In this document: positions 25,341 through 30,370 of the stretch, piece after piece
Position numbering within the stretch: the stretch's first letter is position 1
Layout: each line of letters opens with the position of its first letter
DNA from: Symbiodinium kawagutii
Taxonomy: Eukaryota; Sar; Dinophyceae; Suessiales; Symbiodiniaceae
Length of the DNA: 64,000 bases
Reading direction: 5' to 3'
Assembly (NCBI GenBank): GCA_009767595.1
Contig: VSDK01025594.1
Coordinates: 1,259-65,258, forward strand
Notes under the pieces: model-generated
Told to the model about the DNA's origin: nothing
What the model saw: only the letters and a program-made list of their open reading frames with translations
Databases searched by the model: none
Translations under genes and position numbers: made by a program

Positions 25341-26217
25341 GGCTGGGACTGATGCTAGTTGGCAAGGCTTGAGTTGATGAATGATGCTTGATGGTGGAGC
25401 GATTAATGATTGAGCCACTGATTATTCAGGGGCATTGTGAAGCTTAATGATGAAAAATGGTTAAGAAGGGTTAACAAGGTTTGATAAGGTTTCTAAACAG
25501 TTTCCAATGGCCAATTCACGATTAGTAGCTACGAATGGTAAAGGACGATACTCAATAAATTGTCAAAACATGCAGGTAGTGACAAAGTAATTTTGTGCTT
25601 GATGATGGCAAACTATGGATTGTTAAAAAGGGTTAACATGGTTAACAAGCCGCTTTGCTATAGCTAACACGAATCATTATTCTGCTTATTAATGGTTGGT
25701 CGGTCAAGAACATGCAACGGCTAACATCGCTAGATAATTGGTCAGTGATTAATCAGCAACAAATGTTCGTAATAGTGAACAATGGCTGGAAATACTACTC
25801 ATGGCGGTAAATGCCAAGATGCATACTGCTGGCTAATGGCTGATCAAGATGGGTAACGAAAACAGTGACTCAGCTGACTGAGGTTGGCGCATGGTAAGTG
25901 TCCTGAGTATGATTGGCTGAGTAAACCAGTGAACGGTGATTTAATAAACAAATAGCATTGGTTGATAGTGGCCAATGGTGGTTCATATCGTTTTTAAGTT
26001 GGGCAATAAGGTTTGATTGATTATATAATCAAAATAACAATGAACACTCATGAACAGTCCTTGCTAAGAATGACGCTTATCATGGTTAAACTGTTAAAGG
26101 TGGTTGATGGCTGGTGGGCTCACAAGGGGTCGTCCCGGAGTCCCTCGCAGGCAAAACGCGGAGTTTTCGGACAGTCTGAGTGAGTTCGGCTCAGACTCCG
26201 ATTCGGATTTTGAGTAG
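1451..26217 (+). CDS. Multi-exon gene(s) ending in a LamG-domain protein
   Basis: This is a proposed span of about 24 plus-strand exons listed separately below. Neighbouring exon phases can be made to agree over most of the interval, but the join between the first half (1.4-11.7 kb) and the second half (14.4-26.2 kb) is weak, so two genes are possible. The second half encodes a LamG/concanavalin-like jelly roll. Exons supply the opening strand (EWTISVWTLAPI), the WHHICVVG strand, the YYVDGRSLG turn, the VGNS strand and the closing WGYMSDFQIFG...PEQVKGLF motif, all in the family's usual order. Such domains bind sugars or proteins outside the cell. After the domain comes an arginine-rich stretch and then a Ser/Asp/Glu tail ending at TAG 26215-26217. 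No start codon or signal peptide could be placed; the 5' end may lie left of the window. The first half is not recognised. Confidence 0.5.
1562..1663. mobile_element. 102-bp element with 37-bp inverted arms
   Basis: The left arm (1562-1598) and right arm (1627-1663) are inverse complements with 36 of 37 bases matching; they start GCCCTACCCTTCCAGTTACC. Only 28 bp separate them. It lies just inside the 5' end of the intron after the 1451-1544 exon. No clear target duplication is visible. Confidence 0.75.
1664..3378. other. Intron-like, no gene seen
   Basis: AT-rich DNA without a convincing exon. It contains TA-rich microsatellites at about 1829-1865, 2910-2990 and 3205-3220, and scattered CATC/GATG words. 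Confidence 0.5.
3379..3482 (+). CDS. Putative exon, unrecognised protein
   Basis: It follows CCATCACAG. With two bases borrowed from the previous exon the frame reads QWHDCEAPHDPREILGEERN and continues to a GTGAAG donor. A second open frame (starting FSGTIARLHM) is also open throughout, so the frame is not certain. Downstream DNA (3550-3760) switches to GGTTNATGATGG-type words, the pattern that follows other exons here. Confidence 0.5.
4440..4880. repeat. Degenerate TTCTCCTTTTAAA minisatellite
   Basis: Roughly thirty decayed units of 13-15 bp built on AATTCTCCTTTTAAA run head to tail. They lie in an intron, with no open frame of interest. Confidence 0.75.
5345..5800. repeat. 11-bp monomer minisatellite with 44-bp higher-order unit
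   Basis: The monomer TTGGAATTATG (variants TTGGAATTGTG, TTGGAATCATG) is tandemly arrayed. From about 5519 the array is organised in 44-bp units made of four monomers, repeated about four to five times almost exactly. The plus strand stays open in more than one frame only because the repeat lacks stops. Confidence 0.85.
5964..6077 (+). CDS. Putative exon, helical unrecognised protein
   Basis: The frame EQVQSFREAAQLNVQVWATA...VLVKFLKRIQ is strongly protein-like and probably alpha-helical. The acceptor is probably CTGTGAG before 5964. It runs to CAG at 6077, where a family A element is inserted. Alternatively the exon ends at a GTGAAG donor at 6051, before the VKFLKRIQ segment. Confidence 0.65.
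6080..6175. mobile_element. Family A element between two exon halves (introner-like)
   Basis: This is a 96-bp element with ends GGGTGTTTCTCAA and TTGAGAACC. It is flanked by ATCCAGTT (6072-6079) and AACCAGTT (6176-6183), an 8-bp duplication with one mismatch. Removing the element plus one copy joins CAG to TTC in phase 0 and gives one continuous frame. The 3' copy also provides the CCAG acceptor. Confidence 0.7.
6182..6298 (+). CDS. Putative exon, unrecognised protein
   Basis: It follows AACCAACCAG. The frame reads FTADAFSATLVSAVLRRDC...FIYNDQKPDLAHE and ends at a good GTAATC donor, phase 0. It continues the frame of the preceding exon. Confidence 0.65.
6633..6764 (+). CDS. Putative exon, unrecognised protein
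   Basis: Exactly 44 codons in phase 0 between a CTGCTAG acceptor and AAG|GTCCAG. The phase-compatible frame reads VGGLLSEHRAHLDQSSVQYC and then an Arg/Ala-rich helix. A second frame is also open but does not fit the phase. Confidence 0.6.
7438..7484. repeat. 47-bp palindrome
   Basis: The outer arms TTGTGACCCC and GGGGTCACAA are perfect inverse complements. Inside them lies AAGGGTTATAACCCTT, itself a perfect 16-bp palindrome. It would form a stable cruciform or RNA hairpin. It lies about 70 bp upstream of the next exon. Confidence 0.8.
7552..7691 (+). CDS. Putative exon, unrecognised protein
   Basis: It follows AAGTCACCAG. The frame reads ATAMVLKDLLKRSEALQEYC then a Ser-rich stretch then ADLPMLLEDSWENLHIAG. 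No phase-0 GT donor is visible at its end, so the right edge is approximate or the donor is non-canonical; TGA follows at 7706. Confidence 0.55.
8264..8376. repeat. TA/CATA microsatellite
   Basis: Alternating TATATACATA blocks. Intronic. Confidence 0.8.
8504..8623 (+). CDS. Putative exon, unrecognised protein
   Basis: Exactly 40 codons, phase 0 to phase 0, between GGCCAG and AAG|GTGCCC. The frame reads QRLAALACEFSPKERPTELG and ends DALLVTVGMMASVK. DNA directly downstream is GGTTAATGATGG repeated. Confidence 0.65.
9104..9202 (+). CDS. Putative exon, unrecognised protein
   Basis: 33 codons in phase 0 between GGTGCAG and ATC|GTGAAT. It reads NLAGLAFPLPDVRPAVDTVK then ERLGRGSPVSLI. The RGSPVSL ending recalls beta-strand edges of Ig-like repeats, but the likeness is too weak for a call. 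Confidence 0.65.
9930..10248. mobile_element. 319-bp element with 18-bp terminal inverted repeats
   Basis: The left end AATTCTCACCCTTTGCCC matches the inverse of the right end GGGCAAAGGGTGGGAATT at 17 of 18 positions. The interior holds CATCATC DNA and three tandem units around TGGCCCATTAGATCC (10040-10180). Close to the right end TTCCCACCCTTTTGCCC forms a second hairpin with the terminus. No transposase is present. Confidence 0.65.
10576..10730 (+). CDS. Putative exon, unrecognised protein
   Basis: It follows TTATTCTTCCCAG. The frame reads QTDFLAVDEAAMRFVVPGET and continues through VARVPFRWGATLWGDEHGA. The donor is GCCTG|GTTGGT (phase 2) or TTG|GTATAG four bases later (phase 0). A second frame is open too, but this one has the better composition. 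Confidence 0.55.
10919..11014. mobile_element. Family C inverted-repeat element
   Basis: The left end is CTGGCTGGTGGTTTTCAAC and the right end is GTTGAAACCACCAACCAG, inverse complements over most of their length. It is about 95 bp and non-coding. Interior TTTTATTTTCCCTAG is shared with the other family C copies. Confidence 0.75.
11623..11680 (+). CDS. Putative short Cys-rich exon
   Basis: It follows GACGGCCAG and ends at the strong donor AAAG|GTGAGG. The frame is ASRVCEDCQSCVVKLCLTK, with four cysteines in 19 residues. The phase fits the previous exon if that ends at 10730. Confidence 0.55.
11729..11846 (+). mobile_element. Family B inverted-repeat element
   Basis: It starts ATGGCTATGGGTCAATATTA and ends TTTTGACCCAGTGCCATAT. 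The interior GGGAACCAGGGGTACGGGG is shared by all copies. It is about 118 bp and lies 48 bp after the preceding exon. Confidence 0.75.
12117..12236 (-). mobile_element. Family B element, reverse orientation
   Basis: It starts GGCAGTGGGTCAAAACCCTG and ends AATATTGACCCAGCTCGCC, i.e. the copy at 11729 inverted. It shares the CCCCTGGTTCCCC core. Confidence 0.75.
12589..12684. mobile_element. Family D inverted-repeat element
   Basis: The ends GGTATGTGCCAAAATGTG and CTATTTTGGCACATACCC are inverse complements with one mismatch. The interior CCCCAAAACCAATGG is shared with 24180-24276. Confidence 0.7.
12887..13001 (+). mobile_element. Family B element
   Basis: It starts TGGCTGTGGATCAATATTAA and ends TTTTGACTCACAGCCA, with the GGGGAACCAGGGGTACGGGG core. 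Confidence 0.75.
13011..13090 (+). repeat. Dispersed repeat H, copy 1
   Basis: TGGTTGGGAGAGAGTTGCTCGGAGCC, then AGGGGTATCC, then GGGGAGCGAGAGCTACAAGG are repeated in the same order at 13661-13745 with about 80% visual identity. Confidence 0.6.
13258..13309 (+). CDS. Possible exon, weak
   Basis: It follows CCCAAAGCAG. The frame reads IAAGRGDGNARLTSLVAW. Several GT donors are possible (13273, 13303, 13310). It is followed 14 bp later by a family B element. Low certainty. Confidence 0.35.
13324..13441 (+). mobile_element. Family B element
   Basis: It starts GAGGCTATGGGTCAATATTT and ends TTTTGACCCACTGCCAT. Core GGGGAACCAAGGGTACAGGG. The interior differs from the other copies by a GCCAATTTCATGGGGGATAA block that also occurs at 58.4 kb. 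Confidence 0.75.
13661..13745 (+). repeat. Dispersed repeat H, copy 2
   Basis: Second copy of the repeat at 13011-13090; GGTGGTTGGGACAGAGCTGC then TCGGAGCTAAGGGAATCC. Confidence 0.6.
13966..14080. repeat. CCGCGTAAGC minisatellite
   Basis: About eight units of CGCGTAAGC(C), partly interrupted, inside otherwise AT-rich intronic DNA. CpG density is far above the surroundings. Confidence 0.75.
14403..14436 (+). CDS. Possible short exon
   Basis: It lies between CCCATGCAG and the good donor TTGGCAG|GTAGCT; the frame is MTYDLLAWGLA. The reading frame stays open beyond the donor to about 14560, so a longer exon is an alternative. Confidence 0.35.
14550..14673 (+). CDS. Putative exon, unrecognised protein
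   Basis: It follows TTTCCTGAG. The frame reads MDYDLNQEVSLVLVDSRLAQ then SCFGWVALVGPEEARMELPL and meets TGA at 14671. Several internal GT donors exist, so it may end earlier rather than be terminal. Confidence 0.5.
15351..15478 (+). mobile_element. Family B element, decayed
   Basis: It starts GGTGGTGGGTCAAAACC and ends GGGTACCCACAGCCATA, with CCAGGGGTACAGGG inside. Confidence 0.55.
15619..15736. mobile_element. Family A element
   Basis: TATGGGTGTTTCTCAAGATAGGG at the left and CCTTATTTTGAGAAACCACCATA at the right are near-perfect inverse complements over 22 bp. It is 118 bp long. Confidence 0.8.
15780..15900. repeat. Tandem duplication of about 65 bp
   Basis: AGGAAACCAGCGGAAAGACG...AGCCAGTTTCCTAGG at 15858-15900 repeats AAGAAACCAGCAGAAAGACG...AGCCATTTTCCTGGG at 15790-15830. 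It directly precedes the next exon. Confidence 0.65.
15914..15960 (+). CDS. Putative short exon
   Basis: It follows AAGGCTTAG and ends at AAG|GTCTAT. The frame is ANPLVRLLFDDPENK, phase 0 at the end, matching the next exon. The open frame continues to TGA at 16018, so a longer terminal exon cannot be excluded. GGTTGAGAATGG repeats follow at 16044-16140. Confidence 0.45.
16044..16140. repeat. GTGGTTGAGAATGGTTAATT tandem repeat
   Basis: Four to five units of about 20 bp follow the preceding exon. This is an example of the G/T-rich intron starts. Confidence 0.7.
16227..16356 (+). CDS. Putative exon upstream of LamG domain
   Basis: It follows TTTCTGCCAG and ends at TTTTGGG|GTAGAAC. The frame reads SQPICYTGHSSTSLTFRLRF then IHVEQSDVHGPCCQTGRRTTFW, consistent with an extracellular beta-rich segment containing cysteines. 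It ends in phase 1. Confidence 0.6.
16866..16963 (+). CDS. Putative exon upstream of LamG domain
   Basis: It follows TTTTCAACCAG and ends at GGCTC|GTGGCT. The phase-compatible frame begins APARYLRFRF, which resembles the last strand of F5/8C-like domains; this likeness is weak. An alternative frame (SVDHPDEVQYVDTMGRR) is also protein-like, so the frame is unsettled. Confidence 0.5.
17020..17119. mobile_element. Family A element with perfect 8-bp target duplication
   Basis: 100 bp from GGTGGTTTCTCAAAATAGGGG to CCCCTATTTTGAGAAACATCC. It is flanked on both sides by ATTCATTC (17012-17019 and 17120-17127). The termini match over about 20 bp with three mismatches. This copy defines the insertion signature of the family. 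Confidence 0.85.
17207..17331 (+). CDS. LamG gene exon: start of domain
   Basis: It lies between CAACCCAG and ACCG|GTAGTT. The frame runs IQILSPDPSARTGVNLTGRG then CLLLPKNVQLGEAELGGVTFH. The GVNLTGRGCLLLP segment fits the first strand of LamG folds (typically AL.f.G....l.lp). It ends in phase 2 and joins cleanly to the next exon. Confidence 0.7.
17735..17819 (+). CDS. LamG gene exon: opening beta strand
   Basis: It follows AACTAATTCAG and ends at TTG|GTAGGC. The frame DFGHRKEWTISVWTLAPI...HTYRDL carries the classic xWTISVWxxxP motif of LamG/Laminin_G_3 domains. Its phase (1 base in, 0 out) fits the exon at 17207. A GGTTGATGATGGG block follows the donor. Confidence 0.8.
18621..18716. mobile_element. 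Family A element
   Basis: GTGTTTCTCAAAATAGGGGCACCCC at the left, GAGGCATTCCCTTTTGTAAGAAACCAGCATA at the right. Confidence 0.65.
19160..19274 (+). CDS. LamG gene exon, probable
   Basis: The acceptor is one of three tandem TCGTTGACCAG copies (19149-19170), so the exact start is ambiguous by 11-nt steps. The frame includes SPDAPNSQELIAVILARGRL, matching the LIaV...rLG strand of such domains. Donor CTGGCG|GTGGTG gives phase 1, which fits the next exon. Confidence 0.6.
20037..20110. repeat. Dispersed repeat E, copy 2
   Basis: TTTTGGGATATGATTTACTA ... TTTTAGCAAGGGATCTAG ... GAGCCACCA parallels 838-893. Confidence 0.5.
20390..20473 (+). CDS. LamG gene exon, probable
   Basis: It follows CTAAAAAACAG. 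The frame reads FANTAASLRNYNSNSFIEGR then GQMRSMK, similar to the loop before the WHHI strand in related domains. Donor AAAA|GTCTAT, phase 1, fits the exon at 21124. Confidence 0.55.
20611..20700 (+). CDS. Possible exon, phase mismatch
   Basis: It follows TTTTTGTTTTGCAG, the best polypyrimidine acceptor nearby. The frame reads IGLFHGHGGCFLFFMNTSIN then ESFTMFVPGM and ends at ATG|GTTACC. It is protein-like but does not fit the phase of its neighbours. It may be an alternative exon or a chance frame. Confidence 0.4.
21124..21211 (+). CDS. LamG gene exon: WHHI strand
   Basis: It follows TACCGTGGCAG (or GGTCGCAG, start 21142) and ends at CCAC|GTAACT. The frame VVAGFNVRDLSPGWHHICVV then GSGRCTT contains the diagnostic GWHHIxVVGSG motif. 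It ends in phase 2 and completes a Thr codon with the next exon. Confidence 0.85.
21390..21491. mobile_element. Family C element
   Basis: CACTGGTTGGGGGTTTTTGAAC at the left and GGGGTTGAGACCACCAACCAG at the right; interior TTTTATATTTTCCCTG. Confidence 0.75.
22180..22500. repeat. AACCACCACTTAACCACCATT simple repeat at intron 3' end
   Basis: Dozens of ACCACCA/AACCATC words on the plus strand precede the next acceptor. They are complementary to the GGTGGATGATGGT array that follows that exon. Confidence 0.75.
22563..22681 (+). CDS. LamG gene exon: YVDG strand
   Basis: It follows TCCACTTCCCAG and supplies YYVDGRSLGVKRGRARGTIG then VVGNSRN. The YVDG turn and VGNS strand are LamG hallmarks directly after WHHI. 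The right edge (GTG|GTGAAG at 22682) is a choice; earlier donors exist. It is GC-rich in an AT-rich setting. Confidence 0.85.
22690..23035. repeat. GGTGGATGATGGTTGATGAT minisatellite at intron 5' end
   Basis: About 345 bp of 9-10-bp units (GGATGATGGT, GGTTGATGAT, GGATGACGGT) directly follow the exon. Minus-strand open frames across it are artefacts of the repeat. Confidence 0.85.
23405..23511. mobile_element. Family A element
   Basis: GGTGCTTCTCAAAAGAGGGGACCCCC at the left and CTTCCCTGTTTGAAGAAACCACC at the right. Confidence 0.7.
23621..23757 (+). CDS. LamG gene exon: closing strand
   Basis: It follows GCCTGTCACCACCAG (a second acceptor lies at 23643) and ends at GCCG|GTGAGC. The frame reads QEAWGYMSDFQIFGVGADPE then QVKGLFEAGGRKQMLETVP. 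The WGYMSDFQIFG...PEQVKGLF motif is the usual C-terminal strand and helix of LamG domains. Confidence 0.85.
24180..24276. mobile_element. Family D element
   Basis: GGGCCAAAATAGGGTAACC at the left and CCAGTATTTTGGCACATAGCC at the right, with CCATTGGTTTTGGGGG inside (inverse of the core at 12.6 kb). Confidence 0.65.
24691..24782 (+). CDS. Putative Arg-rich exon after LamG domain
   Basis: It follows TTCAGCTCAG. The phase-compatible frame is basic (PSAIQRPWLRRAWQLPSTWR then PARTRSRGRR). All three plus frames are open here because of GC-rich codons, so the frame is uncertain. Donor GCGGCG|GTGGCC fits the terminal exon. Confidence 0.4.
24892..24946. repeat. (ATG)n microsatellite
   Basis: Uninterrupted GATGATGATG run. 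Confidence 0.9.
25086..25184. mobile_element. Family C element
   Basis: GCTGGCTGGTGGCTAAACATTG at the left, GGGGTTGAAACCACCAACCAG at the right, with TTTATTTTCCCTAGTGGTTA inside. Confidence 0.8.
25276..25341. repeat. (ATG)n microsatellite
   Basis: Uninterrupted GATGATGATG run of about 65 bp. Confidence 0.9.
25345..26150. other. Intron-like, no gene seen
   Basis: AT-rich DNA with GGTTGATGGTTAAC-type words and no convincing exon before the terminal one. Confidence 0.5.
26151..26217 (+). CDS. Terminal exon with Ser/acidic tail
   Basis: It follows TCCCTCGCAG (or CTCACAAG, start 26127). The frame QNAEFSDSLSEFGSDSDSDF then E ends at TAG 26215-26217. The acidic-serine tail is not a chance-like composition. 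One base in from phase 2 fits the previous exon. Confidence 0.6.
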
Positions 26218-26651
26218 CAAAGCTGCAAGAGTTTGATTGATTTGTTAACATCTAATGGTGATTCACTAGTGGTTTGTAACTCATGAAGAGCAACAACCAG
26301 TGGTTATATAATTAATGCGCAGGGCGATTGGTTACTGATTAATTACACGGTGGTGAACAACTTATGGTGAATAACTACTGGTTAATTCGCCGGTTAATGA
26401 TGATGATAGGATTGATAGGTGAAAGTAGCGAGAATAGGGAATAGACCAATGACAAGGTGTACTTGGATGTGTAGCAGGGTTGCTTCCCTAGAAGCCGCCC
26501 CTTGTAACCCTGGTTCGTGAACTGGAGATGCAAATCCAAGTAGCTGCAGGATATGGCTACGGGTCCCAGCTAGGGCCAAACCATTGGTGGCGGGGGCCAA
26601 ACCATGAGCGATGAGCAATGATTGAGCAGCTGCAGGATTTGAGCACGGGTC

Positions 26652-27550
26652 AATCGTAGCCATACGTACATACATACATACATACATACATACATACATA
26701 CATACATACGTACATCCATACATCCACAAAGACATACATACATACATAATACATTCACACATACAGACATGAACACATACACACATACACACGTACGTAC
26801 ATCCATGCATCCATGCATCCATGCATCCATGCATCCATCCATCCATCCATCCATACAGACATACAGACATACAGACATACAGACATACATACATACATGC
26901 ATACGTACGTTCATACAGACATACAGACATACAGACGTACAGACATACAGAAATACAGACATGCAGACATGCAGACATGCAGACATACAGACATACAGAC
27001 ATACAGACATACAGACGTACAGACGTACAGACATACAGACATACACATACATACAAACATACATGCATACAAACATACATACATACATCCATACATCCAT
27101 ACATCCATGCATACATCCATACATCCATACATCCATACACCCATACATCCATCCATCCATCCATACATACATACATACATACATACATACGTACATCCAT
27201 ACATCCATACATCCACACAGACATACAGACATACAGACATACTGACATACACATACATACATCCATACATCCATACATACAGACGTACATACATACATAC
27301 ATGCATGCATACATACATACATACATACATAATACATTCACACATACAGACATGAACACATACACACATACACACGTACGTACATCCATGCATCCATGCA
27401 TCCATGCATCCATCCATCCATCCATCCATACAGACATACAGACGTACAGACGTACAGACATACAGACATACAGACATACACATACATACAAACATACATG
27501 CATACATACATACATACATACATACATGCATGCATGCATGCATGCATGCA
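26652..27550. repeat. CATA/CATC/CAGA tetranucleotide satellite with 583-bp duplication
   Basis: About 900 bp of ACAT, ATCC and ACAGAC tetra- and hexanucleotide blocks. A segment with ACATTCACACATACAGACATG starting at 26751 recurs at 27334, so part of the array is duplicated at 583 bp. Both strands stay open in several frames for hundreds of codons because the repeats contain no stops. These are not genes. Confidence 0.9.
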
Positions 27551-28360
27551 CATTTGCATATATGCTTTCATGCCTTTTTGAAATACAGGCATACATGCGT
27601 GTGTACTTTGGCGTGTGCCCACAAGCATGCAAACACACGTGCGCACACAAAGTGCCAAACCCAAGAGTCACAGAACGTCACGCGCACATATACATGTTCA
27701 TTGTGTTTTATTTACATACAGTATATTTTGTCTTTTGTACATTCACATCTGCATTTTTTGTCAATTTACAAATGCATGTACATATGCATTCGCATTTGCA
27801 ACCACATGCATGTACAAACGCAATGCGTTTGCATGTACATGCATGCGCACGCAACTACTACACATAGATTCAGATTCTTACAGACACAGTTTGGACATAC
27901 ACGCAGGCTTGGCCGCATACAAACATACATGTATTGTACCCACTTGGGCCGTGCACCATGCAGACATAAACGTGGAACCAGGCATACATGCACCAACACA
28001 CATATGTATATTTTGTTGAAGTTCTTCGCTTTTGCTTGAAAAGCAAGACCGGCGCATGCACAGATGCATCCATGTTAGCGTCCTGATCTTTTTTGATGAT
28101 TCCAAAGTTTGGAACAATCGACGGCCAAGAAGTCTTCGATCATTGACGCGCAGACTTCGAACACTAACATTTGTTTGTTGTCAAACATATGCAATATTTG
28201 CCTGATCTGCGACAGATGCAAACGAGGGTGGGCATATCATTCACTACTGTGAACCACCGGTGGTAATTATCATCATTGACCATTGTGTAGCACACCAAAT
28301 CACCATTGACCACTATGTTCGCGAGGCAAACTTTGAGCCACCATTATCAGCCCCTACTAA

Positions 28361-28554
28361 CCACAGTATTTCCAATCTAACTCTGACTCATTTGGAGTCT
28401 CAGAACTTCTGAGGGAAGCCGGACGACGAATCACCGCAGCATTTTACAAAATGGTAAGATCCATTTGTTCCCCAGACCCAAATACACGAGATTCCCTAAG
28501 GAAAGCAAACAAGGTCACGATTGATTTCGCAAAATTGCCGGTAGAACGCTAAAC
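28361..28554 (+). pseudogene. Open frame, possibly part of a decayed gene
   Basis: An unbroken frame without an initial ATG reads GVSELLREAGRRITAAFYKM, VRSICSPDPNTRDSLRKANK and ends VTIDFAKLPVER before TAA at 28549. Composition is protein-like and not repeat-derived. Upstream DNA is ACCATCA-rich, as before other exons. Confidence 0.4.
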
Positions 28555-28558
28555 TTTC

Positions 28559-28881
28559 TTGCGCGGTGAAAGGTTAGCAGAAGTCCCTGGCGTGAGGACT
28601 CGAAGTCACATGGGCCAAGCATGGGCTTTTGCAGGCGGGATCGAGGTGGATTCCTCAGAGGCGGAGGCTCCGCTGGAGGCGGAGGTCAGACGCAATGCGA
28701 CTCTGTTTGGCGCTCCCTCATGGCATACGACCCTGAGGAGTGCGCCCAGGGCAGAGCACGACGGTTGGCCGTGCTGGCCGCCGCCCACCGGACTCAGCGG
28801 CACCTGGCTGCGCGGCGCGCTCGTTTACGAGCCGAGGCGCGATCCCTAGGGGCGGAACCGTTGATGGACATGAAGCCTTGA
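28559..28881 (+). pseudogene. GC-rich overlapping open frames
   Basis: The first part reads best in one frame (AGGIEVDSSEAEAPLEAEVR). The second part reads best in another (SVWRSLMAYDPEECAQGRAR then RLAVLAAAHRTQRHLAARRA), ending at TGA 28879. The frame change inside a continuous coding-like stretch suggests a frameshift or an unseen short intron. It is very rich in Ala/Arg/Glu. Not recognised. Confidence 0.4.
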
Positions 28882-28907
28882 CCGTGGAAATTCACACTAA
28901 AAGTTAA

Positions 28908-29235
28908 TGTGCCGCGAAGGAGGCCGAGAGAGAACGGCTCAGGGCCTGGCGGGCCGCTGTTCGACGAGACGAGGCCCTAGACGATGCACCGGAGGCGGAG
29001 GCTCCAGACGATACACCGGAGGGAACCGTTTGGTGTTGGCCTTGAAACTTACCATGCTGTTCAACACATCGGGGCGGGGATGTTCATGAGAAGCGTTCTG
29101 CGCAAAGCCGCGCTGGACACAAATGATATTGCTCGCCACCTGCGACTATTGCCGCCCCAGCGTTTTCACCAGGCTTGTCGCGCTTTTTTAACTCGAAACA
29201 AATTGTTGGTCACGCGCGGCGAGGCTGGCCTCTGA
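28908..29235 (+). pseudogene. GC-rich open frames continuing the patch
   Basis: One frame gives AKEAERERLRAWRAAVRRDE then ALDDAPEAEAPDDTPEG. A second frame takes over with FGVGLETYHAVQHIGAGMFM, RSVLRKAALDTNDIARHLRL and ends LLVTRGEAGL before TGA. Together with the preceding patch this looks like one basic, helical protein broken by frame changes. No reverse transcriptase or transposase motif could be found. Confidence 0.4.
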
Positions 29236-29239
29236 CAAG

Positions 29240-30265
29240 CTAAACGATAGTTGCCATTGCAGCCAGCGATGTTGATAACAAGTAGAAGGCCCTGGTCATG
29301 CTGACGGATGGAGTGAGCACCTGGGAGCCCTGATTTTGCAGAAGTCAAGTTCATGATTTTTCAAAGGTAAACTAGTTGTAATGGCTGGGGGTTTCCGTGC
29401 GGCGATGTTAGATTACCAGTGTGTAGATGCTGCAGCATGAGTGATGGTTTGAAGATACCGATCAGCAATGCTTGGATGACCGTCAAAATTGATGATTATA
29501 ATGGTGGTTTGGTGAATGATAGGTTCAGCATGGCATCGCCATTGGCTCAAATGAGTTCGATGTGCCTTCTAATGTTGAACGAGAAATTGCAGGATGGTTT
29601 CACGTTGGTTATTGAAAGGAAATACAACATGGTATAGTCCATGGTTTGCCGCGGGTCTTTGAGTGCAGGATGATTCGCCATGGCTTAAAGAGATGATTAC
29701 ATGGTGGTTTCGTGACGGCTCACTGTGAGCATCTCAACGGCAAGGTACTCACAACCAAATAGTGTCGGGGTTTAGGCGCTGGATCCTACACCAGGAATTG
29801 TCAAGTGTGAAGATCACAGCAGCTGGTGGTGGCTGATTGGTTGGTGGAACAATGATTGTTTTACGGGTATCCCTATGGCCCTTGAAAGGGGGAGTTGAGG
29901 AGATACCATGAGTGGCCCAACCAAATGGTAGTTGTTGGAAATGATTTCTAACGCTTGCTTGTTTCAAGGGGCCGTTTTGACGCACAGCTTCTTTTGCCAA
30001 GAACCATTGCAACAACTGTTGCACTAGTACTGATTGATTTCATGGATAACTGATTTCACGGATAACTGGACATCATCCAGCTGGCAACTTTGACTTGCAA
30101 CATCAAAACCGAAAGCGGCGTGAAAAAACAATATATACAGACGGGTGTCCCCCGGTTAAGTTGGGTTCTTACCAAAGATAGTTATCAATTATCAGTTACG
30201 ATAGATCTAGCTAAAATAGAAACAACTATAGGTAAATGGCTCATTGAAAAAACCATTAACTGGAG
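29240..30265. other. Intergenic or intronic, no gene seen
   Basis: AT-rich; includes a possible decayed family C remnant near 29820-29900. Confidence 0.4.
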
Positions 30266-30370
30266 GGCATCACTCTGCAAAAATTCCATGGATGGTCCGT
30301 TGCTGCAGCCCACATGCTTGGCAGTGCTGGAGATTGCTTGCGCGAGAGCGATTCAAATCATGATCAGGCA
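30266..30370 (+). CDS. Putative exon 1 of six-exon gene
   Basis: It follows AACTGGAG. The frame GITLQKFHGWSVAAAHMLGS then AGDCLRESDSNHDQA looks like a helix pair. The donor could be GTGGTC at 30371 or GTCCTA at 30374, both phase 0. Confidence 0.5.

Noticed and set aside
26394..27867. Several 150-425-codon open frames on both strands with Tyr-Met-Cys-Val or His-Thr-Tyr-Ile repeats
   Set aside because: They come from tetranucleotide repeats lacking stop triplets; frames are open on both strands and composition is pure repeat.
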